Shown here in pieces: positions 29,601 to 40,500 of a stretch of DNA of 64,000 nucleotides; positions within the stretch are counted from its first letter, which is position 1; the number at the start of each line of letters is the position of its first letter. The DNA is from Acanthamoeba castellanii str. Neff. Taxonomy: Eukaryota > Discosea > Longamoebia > Acanthamoebidae. The DNA lies in the NCBI RefSeq assembly GCF_000313135.1, contig NW_004457592.1, forward strand, positions 67,976 through 131,975, read 5' to 3'. A program made the position numbers and the translations under genes. The notes under the pieces are model-generated. The model was not told the origin of the DNA and made no database searches. It was given only the letters and a program-made list of their open reading frames with translations.

Positions 29601-30726
29601 GTTTTTTGTAATTTGTTTTGTAATTTGTTTTACTTATTTAATTATTTCGTTTGTATCAGGTACGCGCCGCTGAGCGTGCGTTTGATCGAAGCCGCTGTCA
29701 AGGGCGAATGGCAGCTCAAGGAGCTGCGCAAACTCAAAGGCATGCATTCCTAGCATTCTTAGCGAACGACACTCGTGTCGTGTGTGCGTGTGTGGTGTGT
29801 GTGTGTGTGTGTGTGTTGCACGCGTGGAGCTGACGAGGCTGCGCAGATCACATGGGTCCGGTGTTCGAGTACGCGGTGACGCTGGACGCCAAGAAGACGG
29901 ACATCGACAGCAAGCCCGCCAAAGAGGAAGAGGTCGAGCGGCCCGCCGCGCTCGGCCGGCCCGGCGACGACAAGGTACTCGCACGTGAACCTCACACCGC
30001 CTCGCCCGCTGCACTGCGAGAGGCACCCCGCCAACGTAGCCATGTGTTGGTGCTCTGCAGAGCAAAGACGCGGCCAAGCGGCGAAGCGAGAGCAGCGCCA
30101 TGGGACTGGTCAAGGGCGGCAGCGACAGTGCGTCCCCCCCTCGCCACCGCACACACTACACACTACACACTACACACGACCGCACACGCACACGCACACA
30201 CTCACGACACACGCACACGCGCACCGGCTACAGTGGTGATGGGCACGCTGGGAGTGTTGGGTGCGGCGACGACGGCGACGACGGCGGCCACGCTGAGCGC
30301 GATGAGCACCATCACGCCCGTCATCACCGGCGGCCTGGTGGGCGGCTCCGCCCCGGCCCAGCCGGCCGTGCCGACGGGTCCGACGCCCGTGGTGATGGTC
30401 TTCTTCATCGGCGGCTGCACCTACACCGAGATCGCCGCGCTTCGGTGGCTCTCCAAGCAGCCAGGCACGTTGGCGTTGTTCGGGCGGCCCGCCGTGACCA
30501 TTGAAGCAATCGATGTGGCTGACGAAGCTCGTGTCGTGTCGTGTCGTGTCGTTGGTCGTGTCGTTGGTCGTGTCGTGTCGTGTCGTGTCGTGTCGTGTCG
30601 TGTCGTGTCGTGTCGTGTCGTGTCGTGTCGTGTCGTGGTCATGCAGGGAGTGCGCGGTACGTGATCGGCACGACGAAGCTGATCAATGGCGACACCCTTC
30701 TCGACGACTTTGTGGACAAGCTTTGA
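26690..30726 (+). CDS. VPS33: VPS33 (Sec1/Munc18 subunit of HOPS/CORVET)
   Basis: A Sec1/Munc18-like protein of about 700 residues. The first exons give LQQWRNQCKKELTGLLDAI and DMKGRIALIIDPKVSGPLSL, the start of domain 1 in Vps33. Later come FSIVFIPHRYVVCDRILEEE, FPLHLVPFENDVLSMEVE, YISALILLDRTVDPLTPMCT (the ILxDRxVDxxTP hallmark) and GYAPLSVRLIEAA. The C-terminus holds VVMVFFIGGCTYTEIAALRW and TTKLINGDTLLDD before TGA at 30726, typical of Vps33 rather than Sly1 or Sec1. In HOPS/CORVET it templates SNARE assembly for endosome/lysosome fusion. Just before the last strands there is an insert of about 70 residues rich in A, T, G and P (TLGVLGAATTATTAATLSAM) that normal Vps33 lacks. The 30531-30637 intron is a GTGTC tandem repeat. 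Confidence 0.92.
30531..30637. repeat. intronic GTGTC pentamer repeat with GTTGGTC variants
   Basis: About 105 bp of GTGTC units interrupted twice by GTTGGTC, filling the last VPS33 intron. The same GTGTCGTTGGTCGTGTCG variant recurs in other introns at 31803-31862, 37855-37938, 38830-38860 and about 60517-60550, and in complement at 63878-63940. Confidence 0.9.
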
Positions 30727-30865
30727 GGGCTTTAATTTTCCTAATTATTTCCTGGAAAATAAAATAATATAATTTGGGCGCGAAAATCGAGCGCAACGGA
30801 AACGCAGGCAAAACTACCTGCGTGGAGCTGCGAGTAGAGCGAGCGAGAAGCAAAAAGGGCAGAAG

Positions 30866-33539
30866 ATGAGCGATCTGTCGGCTGAGGAGCGAGTGGCGAA
30901 GGCAGAGGCGAGTCGCCTGGCGGCGTTGGCGAAGCTGCGGGCGAGGCGCGAGGCCGAACGCGATCGCATTTTGAGCTTTCTCACAGAGGAATCGTGGCGC
31001 GAGGTACTCCAGGATGAATTCAAGAAGCCGTACTGGGAAGATTTGGTCAAATTTTTGATGAGCGAGGAGAAGGCCGTCTTCCCTCCCGACGAGCATATCT
31101 TCGCCGCCCTTAATGCTTGCCCGTTCGACTCAGTAAAGGCCGTAATCTTGGGTTCGTACCTCATTCTAGCTTTTACTTGCAATTGTTATTCTTATTTATT
31201 CAATTAATTCACCAAAATCGGTTGATTTTTGCAGGCCAGGACCCCTACCATGGCCACCGGCAAGCGCACGGCATGTGCTTCTCGGTCAACAAGGGCGTGG
31301 GCATTCCGCCCTCCCTCGTCAACATCTACCGCGAGCTGGCCGCCGACAGTACGTTCCTGGCTCTCCCTCCTCTTTCCCTTCGCCCACCGCGCTCACGCAG
31401 CCACGTGCCGTGCGTGTCGTGTCGTGTCGTGTGTCGTGCCGGCAGTTCCCGGCTTCCGACCGCCGAATCACGGCTACCTCATGCAGTGGGCCAAGCAGGG
31501 CGTGCTCCTTCTCAACACAGTGCTCACCGTCGCGTACGCACGACACGACACGGCACGACACGACACGACACACGCCGCTGTACAGCCACAACTAACGGGT
31601 GGTCCCTATTTTGCTGTCCCACGTACGTGTTACGCAGTCAGGGCTCGCCCGACTCGCACGCGGGCAAGGGCTGGGAGCACTTCACGGACGCCATCATCCA
31701 GGCCATCAATCAAAAGTCCAACGTCGTGTTCCTGCTGTGGGGCGCCAAGGCCCAGGTTCGTACTCCACTCCTCGTCTCCTCCCACAGCCCGTTTACTCAC
31801 TCGCGTGTCGTGTCGTGTCGTTGGTCGTGTCGTTGGTCGTGTCGTGTCGTGTCGTGTCGTGTCTTCAGACAAAGAAGAACATGATCACCGGTCAGAACCA
31901 CGTCCTCACCGCCGCCCACCCCTCGCCATACTCGGCCGACAAGTTGCGTCCCCCCCCCCACATTCACTCTCCCTCCCATCTTACTACTCTCGGCGCAAAT
32001 TGGCCTGACGACTTTTCCAATTGGATGACAGGGGTTTCTTCGGCTGCCGCCACTTCTCGCGCACAAACGGCCTCCTGGAAGCCGCCGGGCTCGCCCCCAT
32101 CGACTGGTAAATCTCTCACCCCCCCCCCCAAAGGGTGCGTGCTGTGTGCTGTCGCGTGCGTCGCGGATGCTGATTAGCGACCGAAAAAAAAAAGGACTGT
32201 GGAGGGCGGCGGATCGCACGAGCCGGACGTGGAGGAGGAGTACGAGCGCGAGACGCGAGACTACCCCACGCCGCCCAGCACGCCGCCCGCCAGCACCAGC
32301 AGCATCTACGCCCCCCAGCGGGGCCAGAAGAGAGGATTCGACTCGGCCGTCAGCAGCGACACGGGCGCCACCTCCAGGTGCGTGCGCCACGCTATCCTTC
32401 TTCCTTTCATCACTCTAACATCGCTGAACGTGTGCCGTGCTGTGTGTGTTGTGTGTGTCGTGGTGTGTTGTGTGTGTGTGTGTGTGTCGTGGTGTGTTGT
32501 GTGTGTGTGTGTTGTGTCGCGGTGCTGTTGCATGCAGTCCGAACCGAGCGGGCGACCTGTGCTACAAGTGTAACGAGACCGGCCACTGGGCGTCGCAGTG
32601 CCCCAACAAAAAGGCAAGGACCGAACCGGTACCTCCCCCCCGGCTCCATGCCGGCCGTGGCCGTGTTGTTTATTTATTTATTTATTTATATTGGCGGGTT
32701 GGTTGTTAGGCTGGCGGCGACCAGTCCAATTTCCCGCCCGCCGATGGCCCGGTGTGCAGCCACAACGAACCGTCCAAGGTCTGTACCGTGCGCAAGGAGG
32801 GACCCAACCAAGGTACGCACGCACGCTCACAGCACACCGCCGCACGCGCGAACCGCACTCACGTGTGCGCACGCGCCGTATGTGCGATCCTCGTCACAGG
32901 CCGACAGTTCTACGCGTGCGCACAGTCGCGAGAGTCCCAATGCAAATTCTTCCAGTGGCTCGACGAGCCGCCGCGCGCCTCTTCCTCCTTTGGCGGCGCC
33001 TCCTCTTCCTCCTCCGGTACACCCCCCCCCTCTCCCTCCCGTGTGCCGTGTGTGTCGTGTTGCGTGTGTCGTGTGTGCGGCGAGTCTCATCGCACGAACG
33101 CTTCCCACACGCCCTAGGCACCGCTTCGCCGGCCCGCTCGGGCATCCAGAAGTACTTTGGCGCCGGTGGTGGCGGCGGCGGCGGCGGCGGCAGCGACAGC
33201 AACGTGTGCTTCAAGTGCAACGAGACGGGCCACTGGGCCAGGGACTGCCCCAGCGCTGGCGCCAGCGGCGGCGGTGGCGGCAGCTATGGTGGGCGAGGCG
33301 GCGGTGGCGGTGGCGGCGCCAGCAGCGGCCGGCCCTGCTACAAGTGCAACGAGACGGGCCACTGGGCGCGAGACTGCCCCAGCGCGGGTGGTGGCGGCGG
33401 TGGGGGCTACGGCGGCGGTGGAGGTGGCTACGGCGGCGGCGGCTTCGGTGGACGAGGAGGTGGCGGCGGAGGCAGCAGCAGGCCCTGCTACAAGTGCAAC
33501 GAGGTCGGCCACTGGGCGAGGGACTGCCCCTCTGGCTAA
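30866..33539 (+). CDS. UNG: uracil-DNA glycosylase fused to GRF and CCHC zinc fingers
   Basis: The first ~255 residues form a family 1 uracil-DNA glycosylase: [20 protein letters not shown] with the catalytic aspartate, [30 protein letters not shown], the active-site histidine loop HPSPYSA, and [15 protein letters not shown] ending APIDW. UNG normally stops a few residues later. Here a GT-AG intron (about 32108-32195) splits the tryptophan codon and the frame continues as [20 protein letters not shown]. After an acidic linker come a zinc knuckle ([14 protein letters not shown]), a GRF zinc finger ([19 protein letters not shown] then [20 protein letters not shown]) and three more CCHC knuckles in Gly-rich spacers ([14 protein letters not shown] type). 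The total is about 565 residues. GRF fingers bind single-stranded DNA in APE2, TOP3A and NEIL3. The fused protein likely removes uracil on or near ssDNA (inference). No mitochondrial presequence is obvious. Confidence 0.88.
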
Positions 33540-33695
33540 GGGCACCCCTTCATCATCATCATCAATCCACCCATCAAAGCCGGCTTTGTGTAAAAGTCGT
33601 CAGTCAAAGAGTCCTTCTACGTTTCTCGTTGTTGAACTGATGATCATGTATTTTGGCCCTTCAACTCTCCACCTCTCCACACAAGGCGCACAGCT

Positions 33696-35413
33696 TTAGA
33701 CGACCTGCTCGGGCGTCTCTACGCCAGCCGTGGCCTCCGCCTTCTTCTTCTGTTGTTGTTGCTTCTTCTTCTTCTGGTTCTTGGTGAGCTGCGGCTGCGG
33801 CTGCGTCTCCAGCTCGAGCTCCTGCTGGCTCCCCGACCTCGTCACGATCAGCGGCGAGAAGTTCTTCAGCTTGGTGCTGACCACGGACTTGTCCGTCAGG
33901 TTGGCCACCGCGGTTGAAGGCGGCCCTTCCATCTTCTCCACTTTCTTCACCACCGCCTCGTCGACCGTCGTAACCACCTCCACCCCGCCCTTCCCCTTCT
34001 CCTTGGCCGCCTCGTCGATGTCCATCACCACCACGGCCGGCACCGTCGTCGTTTCCTTGACCGCGACTCCTTCGACGACCTGCTGCTGCTGGCGCTGGCG
34101 CTCGCGCTCGTGCATGGCCTTGACGGCGAGCTCGGCCTCGACGACGAGCTCCTGCTCGCGGAGCACGCGCTTGAGGGCCTTGCGCTCGGCCTTGGCGGCG
34201 CGCTTCTGGGCCTTGAGCTCGAGCTTGGAGGCGCGGCGCTCGGCCTTGAGCAGCTCCTTGGCGGCGCGCTTCTGGGCCTTGCGCTGGGCCTTGGCTTCGA
34301 GGCGCTGCAGCCGCTCCTCCATCGACTCCGTGGCCGCGCGGATCACCAGCCTCTCGATCACCACCGGCGCACCAACTGTCAATCGCACACGACACGACAC
34401 ACAACACGACACACGTCAGCAACCGCACACGCTCAAGGAATGTAGGAAATGTGAGTTATTCTGGGAATTGTTGGAGGCATGTGCCTTGGGTGTGGATGGT
34501 GGTGCCGTCGCTGGTGACGACGCCCTCGGGGAAGGCCTCGACCAGCGCCATGTTGGGCAGCACGATCTCCTTCTGCATTTTTTTAACAACACATAATCGA
34601 TCAGCGCGTGTCGTGTCGTGTCGTGTGCGGTGGCAGTACCAGGATGAGTGGTGTGATGCGCTCGACGATCTTGCGGTGCACGGTCTCCTCGACGATGGGC
34701 GGCAGCTCCTCGTGGCGCTGCACCACGCTCACCACCTCCGACCGACTCTCGGCCGGGACGGGCAGCGGCTGGGCGGGACTGATGACCGTGGTGCCGGCCA
34801 CGGCCGGCTGCGCGGCCTCGAACGTGGCCTCCACCACCCGCGTGCCCAGCTCTTCGCTGATGGGCGGCTTGATCTCGAGCACCGTCGCTTTGGTCACCTT
34901 CTCGATGATCGGCTGCACGATCTGGTGCACCTCGACCTGTGTGTTGTGTGTTGTGTGCATTGTTCACATTCCATGAGCGCGTGTCGTGTCGGTGTGTGCG
35001 GTGGTGGAGGGTACCTGGTAGCGGTCGCGGTGGATGATGGGTTGTACGCGGGTGGTCTCGATCTTGTGTATCTTTTCGAGGACCTTCTCCTCCATGCACT
35101 CGAAGTGCTTCTCCGTGCGTCCCTCGATGACCTTCACCTTCGCCTCCTCCACCTTCTTCCTCTTCATCTCTTTCTCCTGGTCTTCCTCAGCTCGTTCTTC
35201 CTCCTGCGACTTGACACCCTTCGCCATCAGTTCGTCTCGGGCTCTCTTCATCTTTGACTCCTCGACCGCGTACGCGGCCGACGTAGAAGAAGATGAAGAA
35301 GATGAGGAAGTAGAGGTCGAAGTAGAAGATGGCGTAGAAATGGCCGTCGCTTCTTCTTGAACGTACGAGGCCGGCGGAGTAGGACTTAGGATGTCGCGTA
35401 GAATGGAGAACAT
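33696..35413 (-). CDS. charged repeat protein, long paralog of the 36.4-kb gene
   Basis: Four or five exons starting at ATG 35413 (MFSILRDILSP) encode about 470 residues. The central part carries VQPIIHRDRYQ, VHQIVQPIIEK and LPPIVEETVHRKIVERITPL. These align with VQPVVHIDREQ, VRQVVQPILEK and FAPIVEETIHKKIIEQVTPV of the neighbouring plus-strand gene, so the two are paralogs. This copy adds a serine-rich N-terminus and a long C-terminal helix of K/A/R/E heptads (QRKAQKRAAKELLKAERRAS), then a Q/K-rich tail ending TPEQVV. A coiled coil is likely. No enzymatic domain, signal peptide or membrane segment is visible. Function is unknown; similar V/I-Q-P-I-x-E repeat proteins exist in amoebae and fungi (from memory, unverified). 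Confidence 0.7.
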
Positions 35414-36382
35414 CTGTTTCGGTGGGCGCTGCACCCACCAACGCTTGTCGAGTCAGCCTAGCGTCTTCTTCTACAACAAACGAGTAAAGCCTTCTTTCAC
35501 AAGAAGAAGATGGAGTGTGGGTAGTGCATGCACCTCAATGGTGGCTCTAGTGACGAACTACTGGGTCTGGGTTGAGCTGGATGGATACGCAGCTCTTCAA
35601 GTCTCTTCTTCTTCTTCAAGAGTGGTTGCGAGAGATGGTTACGCTGATGGGCTTCGGACGTTTGAATTGAAGGTGGCAAGGCTGTCCGGCGCTGGTGGAT
35701 GACGATCAGTCGAGAATGCCGACGAACCTCAGGAAGACATCGAGGCTCGCTTCCCCTCCGCTTTCGACCGAGAGCCGAGGGAAAACGGCGGCGCTCCAGC
35801 AATTCCCAGAAATCATTCGGAATTTCGCCCGGTTTGAGTATGTGGGTTTCGGATTCCGTGATCTGGGAGTGATCTAACCATTTGTCTTTCCCAAAAGATC
35901 ACCTTGCACGATTGGCTCTTCCGCCCATTCCGTTGTGTAGCGGTCCAATGCTATAACAATATTTAATTCCTTGATGTTGGTTGGTCCAACATTTGGGAGT
36001 TCTTTTGGGGCGACCAAGTCCTGGTGGCCAAACACTACTAAGTTCCCAGAACGACGGTGGGTGGAATCTTCCCAAAGCCCAGGATTCTCAGTTGGAGCGT
36101 TCTTCGGATGAAAACTCGAAGCCGACTCGAAACTGGAAGAAAACAAGCCCGAGACCCGGTGGGAATTCGGGGCCACAAGCCCACCCCCCTCCCTCATAAA
36201 TACGCCCTTCCCACCCTCCCATTCATTCAACCCACAACCACCACAACAATCATCAACTCAAGCCAACCACTACCATCCTACCACCCAGGTACAGTCACTT
36301 TTCTTGACCGCACACGCACACGCACACGCACCCATTGCTGACATGACAACACACGCACACGCACACACACATACACAGAACC
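35414..36382. promoter_or_regulatory. shared upstream region of the divergent paralogs, with TATA-like box and 5' UTR intron
   Basis: Almost 1 kb without a supported gene lies between the paralog start codons. On the plus-gene side there is a TATA-like CATAAATA at about 36195-36202. A C/A-rich leader follows (about 36220-36285), then a probable 5' UTR intron (GTACAGTC at about 36289 to ACACAG about 36378). The start context is strong, AACCATGG. Several TTC/GAA blocks (for example GAATCTTCC at about 36064) resemble heat-shock elements, but this is weak. The strong core and the biased codons of the plus gene suggest high expression. Confidence 0.5.
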
Positions 36383-37190
36383 ATGGACATCCTGAAGCAG
36401 ATTTTCACCGCTGAGACCCCGGCCCAGACCACGACGACCGAGAAGAAGGAGGACAAGATGGTGCTGGAGACCACCGTCACCCAGGAGAAGGTGCGCCCCG
36501 ACGTCGTCAAGGAGGGCGTCACCTACACCAAGGAGGTCCAGTGCCAGGCGCAGAAGGAAATCGAGCGCATCCGCGAGATCGAAATCGGTATGCCTCACAT
36601 TCCCTGAACATTCCACACATTCATCACCAAATTCCTCATTGCACTGCAACCTCTGCATAAAAACTCACCAATCATTGTTTTTGTTTATATTTTTGTACTT
36701 TAAAAAACGTACAGAAAAGGTGCAGCCCGTCGTGCACATCGACCGTGAGCAGACCGAGGTGCGCCAGGTGGTGCAGCCCATCCTCGAGAAGGAGGTGAGG
36801 CCCACCCTCATCACCAAGACCGCCAAGGAGGTCGAGCTGGGCACCCGCCAGGAGAAGGCCACGGGCCTGCCCACCCCGCTTGAGGGCGGCCGCAGCCTGG
36901 GCGCCGCCCCCGCCATCCAGTCCAAGACCGAGTTCCTGGGCATCGAGAAGAAGCGCGAGGAGTTCGCGCCCATCGTGGAGGAGACGATCCACAAGAAGAT
37001 CATCGAGCAGGTCACGCCCGTGGTGGAGCGCGAGGTGGTGATCCCGCACGTGATCGAGCAGACCAAGCACATCCACGAGACCATCCAGGAGAAGGAGGTC
37101 GTCACCCACGAGATCCGCGCGCCCATCACCGTCGAGCAGTGGGAGAAGCAGGAGGGCTCCGTCTGCAAGATCTCCTCCCAGAAGTCCTAA
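36383..37190 (+). CDS. charged VQPV/VEETIHKKI repeat protein, short paralog
   Basis: Two exons (36383-36587 and 36715-37190) encode 226 residues with an amphipathic start MDILKQIFTAE. The middle and end consist of degenerate repeats: VRPDVVKEGVTYTKEVQCQA, KVQPVVHIDREQTEVRQVVQ, FAPIVEETIHKKIIEQVTPV and REVVIPHVIEQTKHIHETIQ. Codon use is strongly C/G-ending (AAG, GAG, GTG), more biased than in most neighbours, which fits an abundant product. It has no recognised catalytic motif and is probably an extended or helical structural protein. The close paralog on the opposite strand (33696-35413) shares the upstream region. Function is unknown. Confidence 0.8.
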
Positions 37191-37534
37191 GCCCAAGCCT
37201 AGGCCCAGGCCTGGCCCCAGCCATTGCCCGCCCCCCGTGTAGCATCCCACCAGGAGTCCCACAGCGATGCTGTTCTCTCGCTACTCGCGCTGGCAACCGC
37301 AAATATACCAACAAACGTTTACACTGCAAAGAACATGAGCCCCTACACACTTGGCACTTCACTTCCTTTGTCTGAGTTGACACAGTCTCACCTTCATACT
37401 GCGTGGACTGGTTGTTGGTCTTATTACCCCCCCCCCTTTTCTTTTCTCTTTCCCTTGAGCCAAGCAAAGGCTGGGAATAAAAAGAATGAGAAAAGAAAGC
37501 TTGCTTTTGAAAGAAGGGAGAAGGGAAAGAGGGA
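37191..37534. other. convergent 3' spacer
   Basis: About 340 bp between the stop codons of convergent genes. It contains a C9 run near 37427-37436 and an A/G-rich stretch after it. No gene is seen. Confidence 0.5.
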
Positions 37535-40500
37535 CTACTGGGGGGTGGTCGAGGAGGAGGAGGAAGAGGGAGAGCCGGAGGAAGGCGACGAGGAGGATTT
37601 GGAGGCCGTTGCGCTCTTCTTGATGCTGCGGAGGAGCTCCTGGCTGCTGGCGTCGTCTGTCCGTCTCACCGGCGGGACAGGCGCATCGGTTTCGTCGCTC
37701 TCGGCGGACGGCGACGTGGCCATCTTCCACAGCTTGAAGATCGCCGGCGTCGGCGTCGGCACCTCCTCCAGGTCGTCGCTGCCCGTACCCACAAATCCGT
37801 CCACGCTGTCGTCCCTCAACGCTTCGGGCTGTTCATCGACGCAATGTTAGCGTGTGTCGTGTCGTTGGTCGTGTCGTTGGTCGTGTCGTCGTGTCGTTGG
37901 TCGTGTCGTGTCGTTGGTCGTGTCGTGTCGTGTCGTGTGCGGTGGACGTACGATGGGCTTGACGTTGTAGCCGGCCTTGGCCTGCTGGTCGATCCAGTTG
38001 CCGAGGGCGTCCTCAAGGGCCGGCATGGCGAGGTCGGCCAATCGGACGGCCACCAGCCAGTCGCGGTACTGCTCCGGCTCAGAAATCGGGTCCGGCACCT
38101 GCGACATGAACTCGTCTTGCCTGGCGAACGTTCACCACCCCACGTGGCCATCGTCAATACCAAATGACACACGACACACGACACACACCGCACACACGAC
38201 ACGACACACACGCAAGCAGGAAAAAAGCGGACCTTTCTTTGATGCGCTTGAAGTGACCGATCCTGTCGGCGTACTTTTCGTACACGAACTGCTTGCCGTA
38301 GTTGGCTAGGCCCATGTCCGACTGGTTTCGCTCGAACTCGTCCTTCTGCTGCTCCGTCATCCTAGAAACACACACACACGCACCGCATCAGCATCCAGCA
38401 TGCATCGTGCAAAGAACGAAGAGCGAAAGAACGAAAACGAAGAATAAAAAAGAGCGAAGAGCGAAGAAAAGCGAAGACGGTACAGCTTGACGGGGATGGG
38501 CGCCGGCCGGCCGTGCTCGAGTTCGTAGGCGGCATCGTCGACGAGCTTGCCCAGGTCCAGGTCCTCCGATGACGATGACGAACCGGGCTGGCCGGTGGCC
38601 TGCTGGAGAGCATCGGCGCCGTCGTCGTCGTCGCCGCGGAGGCCGGGGAAGGCGTGGAGGTCGCGCAGCTGCCTGTCCTGCGCGATCTGGCGGCTCAGCT
38701 CCTGGCGCTTCTCGGCCGGCCACGCGGCCTCCGTGTCGCGCCTGGCCAGCGCGTTCGCGATCTTGTCCTCCAGCTTCCACAGCGGCACCTTGCCCTCCGA
38801 CGCGTTTGCTGTTGTGGCGCTTGTCCAGTGAGTGTCGTTGGTCGTGTCGTGTCGTGTCGCTTTGGAGGGGGGCACGCGTACAATCGAGGTTCTTGGCAAA
38901 GTCCTGGAACTCGGCGAGGATCAGGGCCTGGTTCTCGGGGTCGGTCAGGGCGACGCGGCTGTCGTGCGGGAGATTGGCGGCGGTCTGGGTCATGAGCTGG
39001 GCGAGCTTGCTCTTGCCCTGCTCACCGCCGACCAGGGCGTTCACCATCTGCTCTCGGCTCTGACCGGCCACCTTGGCCTTGACCACGTTCACGATCTCGT
39101 CCTGCGAGCCCATCATGAGTTCCCCCGTTTGCGCCACGCGCACACGGCACACGGCACACACGGCACACACGGCACACACGACACGTACGTGCATAGTGTC
39201 GAAGGTGGCTTCGACGGTGGCACGTTCGCTGGGCTCGGCGGCGGCCAGGGAGCGCTCGCGCATGAGTTGCACCGCGGCCGCGTAGGTCTCCTCGCTCACC
39301 GCCAGCTCGCCGCTCTCGATCTTGGCCCGGGTCTCGGCCACGCGCGCCGCGTCGTCGTTGTGGTCGCCGCCCAGCACCAGCTTCGCGATGTCGTCGAGCG
39401 TCAGCGCCGGCTCAACGGTCGCGCCCGCCTCGGCCTCGGGCCGCTGCTGCTGTTGCTGCTGCTGCTCGCGCTGCTTCTGCTTGTGGAGCTGGCGCGCGTG
39501 GCTGACGATCTCGGTGCTGGAGAGGAGGGTGTCGAGCTGGTCGCGCTCGTCGGGCTGCAGGAGGCCCAGGTCCTCGTTCATGGCCTGCCGGATGGCGTCG
39601 ATGTCGATGTCGGCCATCTGCTCGCGCAGGGTGCGGCGCAGCTCGTCCTGCTGGAGCGCCTCCACGTACTGCCGCTCGTACTCGGCCTCGGCCTCGGCCA
39701 CGCCCTCCGGCGTGCGGCGGAACAGGTGCTCCTTGAGCTCCAGCGCGCTCTTGCCGGCCGTGTCGAGCGACGCCGCCACGAGGCTCACCTGCTTCGCCAG
39801 GTCCTCCGTTCCCGAGAGGGCCTCTGCGGTGTTGACCACCACCACCACCATCATCAGCTCTGTGTGTGTGTTGTGTGTGGTGTGTGTTGTGTGTGTGTGG
39901 CGTTTTTGGAATTCCAGAGTGGACGGGGAGGGCACCGGCGATGCCGTCGACGAGAACGGTCTGGAGCGCGGCGGTGGGCAGCTGCTCATCGTACTCGGTG
40001 TTGACGTCGAGGGTGAGAATGCCCTTGGCCTCCCTCACGTTCTTGATGTCCTCCTCCCACCTCTTCCACTCCAACTTGTCCACAGTCGTCTGACCCGAGA
40101 GAAAGAAAACAAAAAAAAGGTCAACCTCCGCACCAGACACGCGTGTGCGTGCGGTGGTGTGTGCGTCGTGTGCGGTGGTGCGTGTGCGGTGGTGCGTGTG
40201 GGGAGGCACCTTGGTGACGGCCTCCTTTTCGACGTTGCGACGGCGAACGAGTTCGTCCTCGAGCTGCTGGAGGAAGCTGAGGGCCTCGCCCTTGCGCGCG
40301 CGTCCCTCCTCGATCTTCTTCTGGTACTCCTCGCGCTGCTTCTCGGTCTCCGCGGCCAGCTGGCCCGCGGTCTGCGACTGCCTCGCCTCGAGCTCCTTCT
40401 GCACGCTCTTCAGCTCCTGCGCCAGATATTGCCTGTGCGCCGTGCAACAAAAAGTGAGGAATCTGAGAAATGCCCGTGTGTCGTGTCGGTGGTGGTGGTG

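Noticed and set aside
36040..36160. Heat-shock elements or a STAT-like TTCCCAGAA palindrome upstream of the 36.4-kb gene
   Set aside because: Only isolated matches, with no regular GAA/TTC phasing; expected by chance in about 1 kb.
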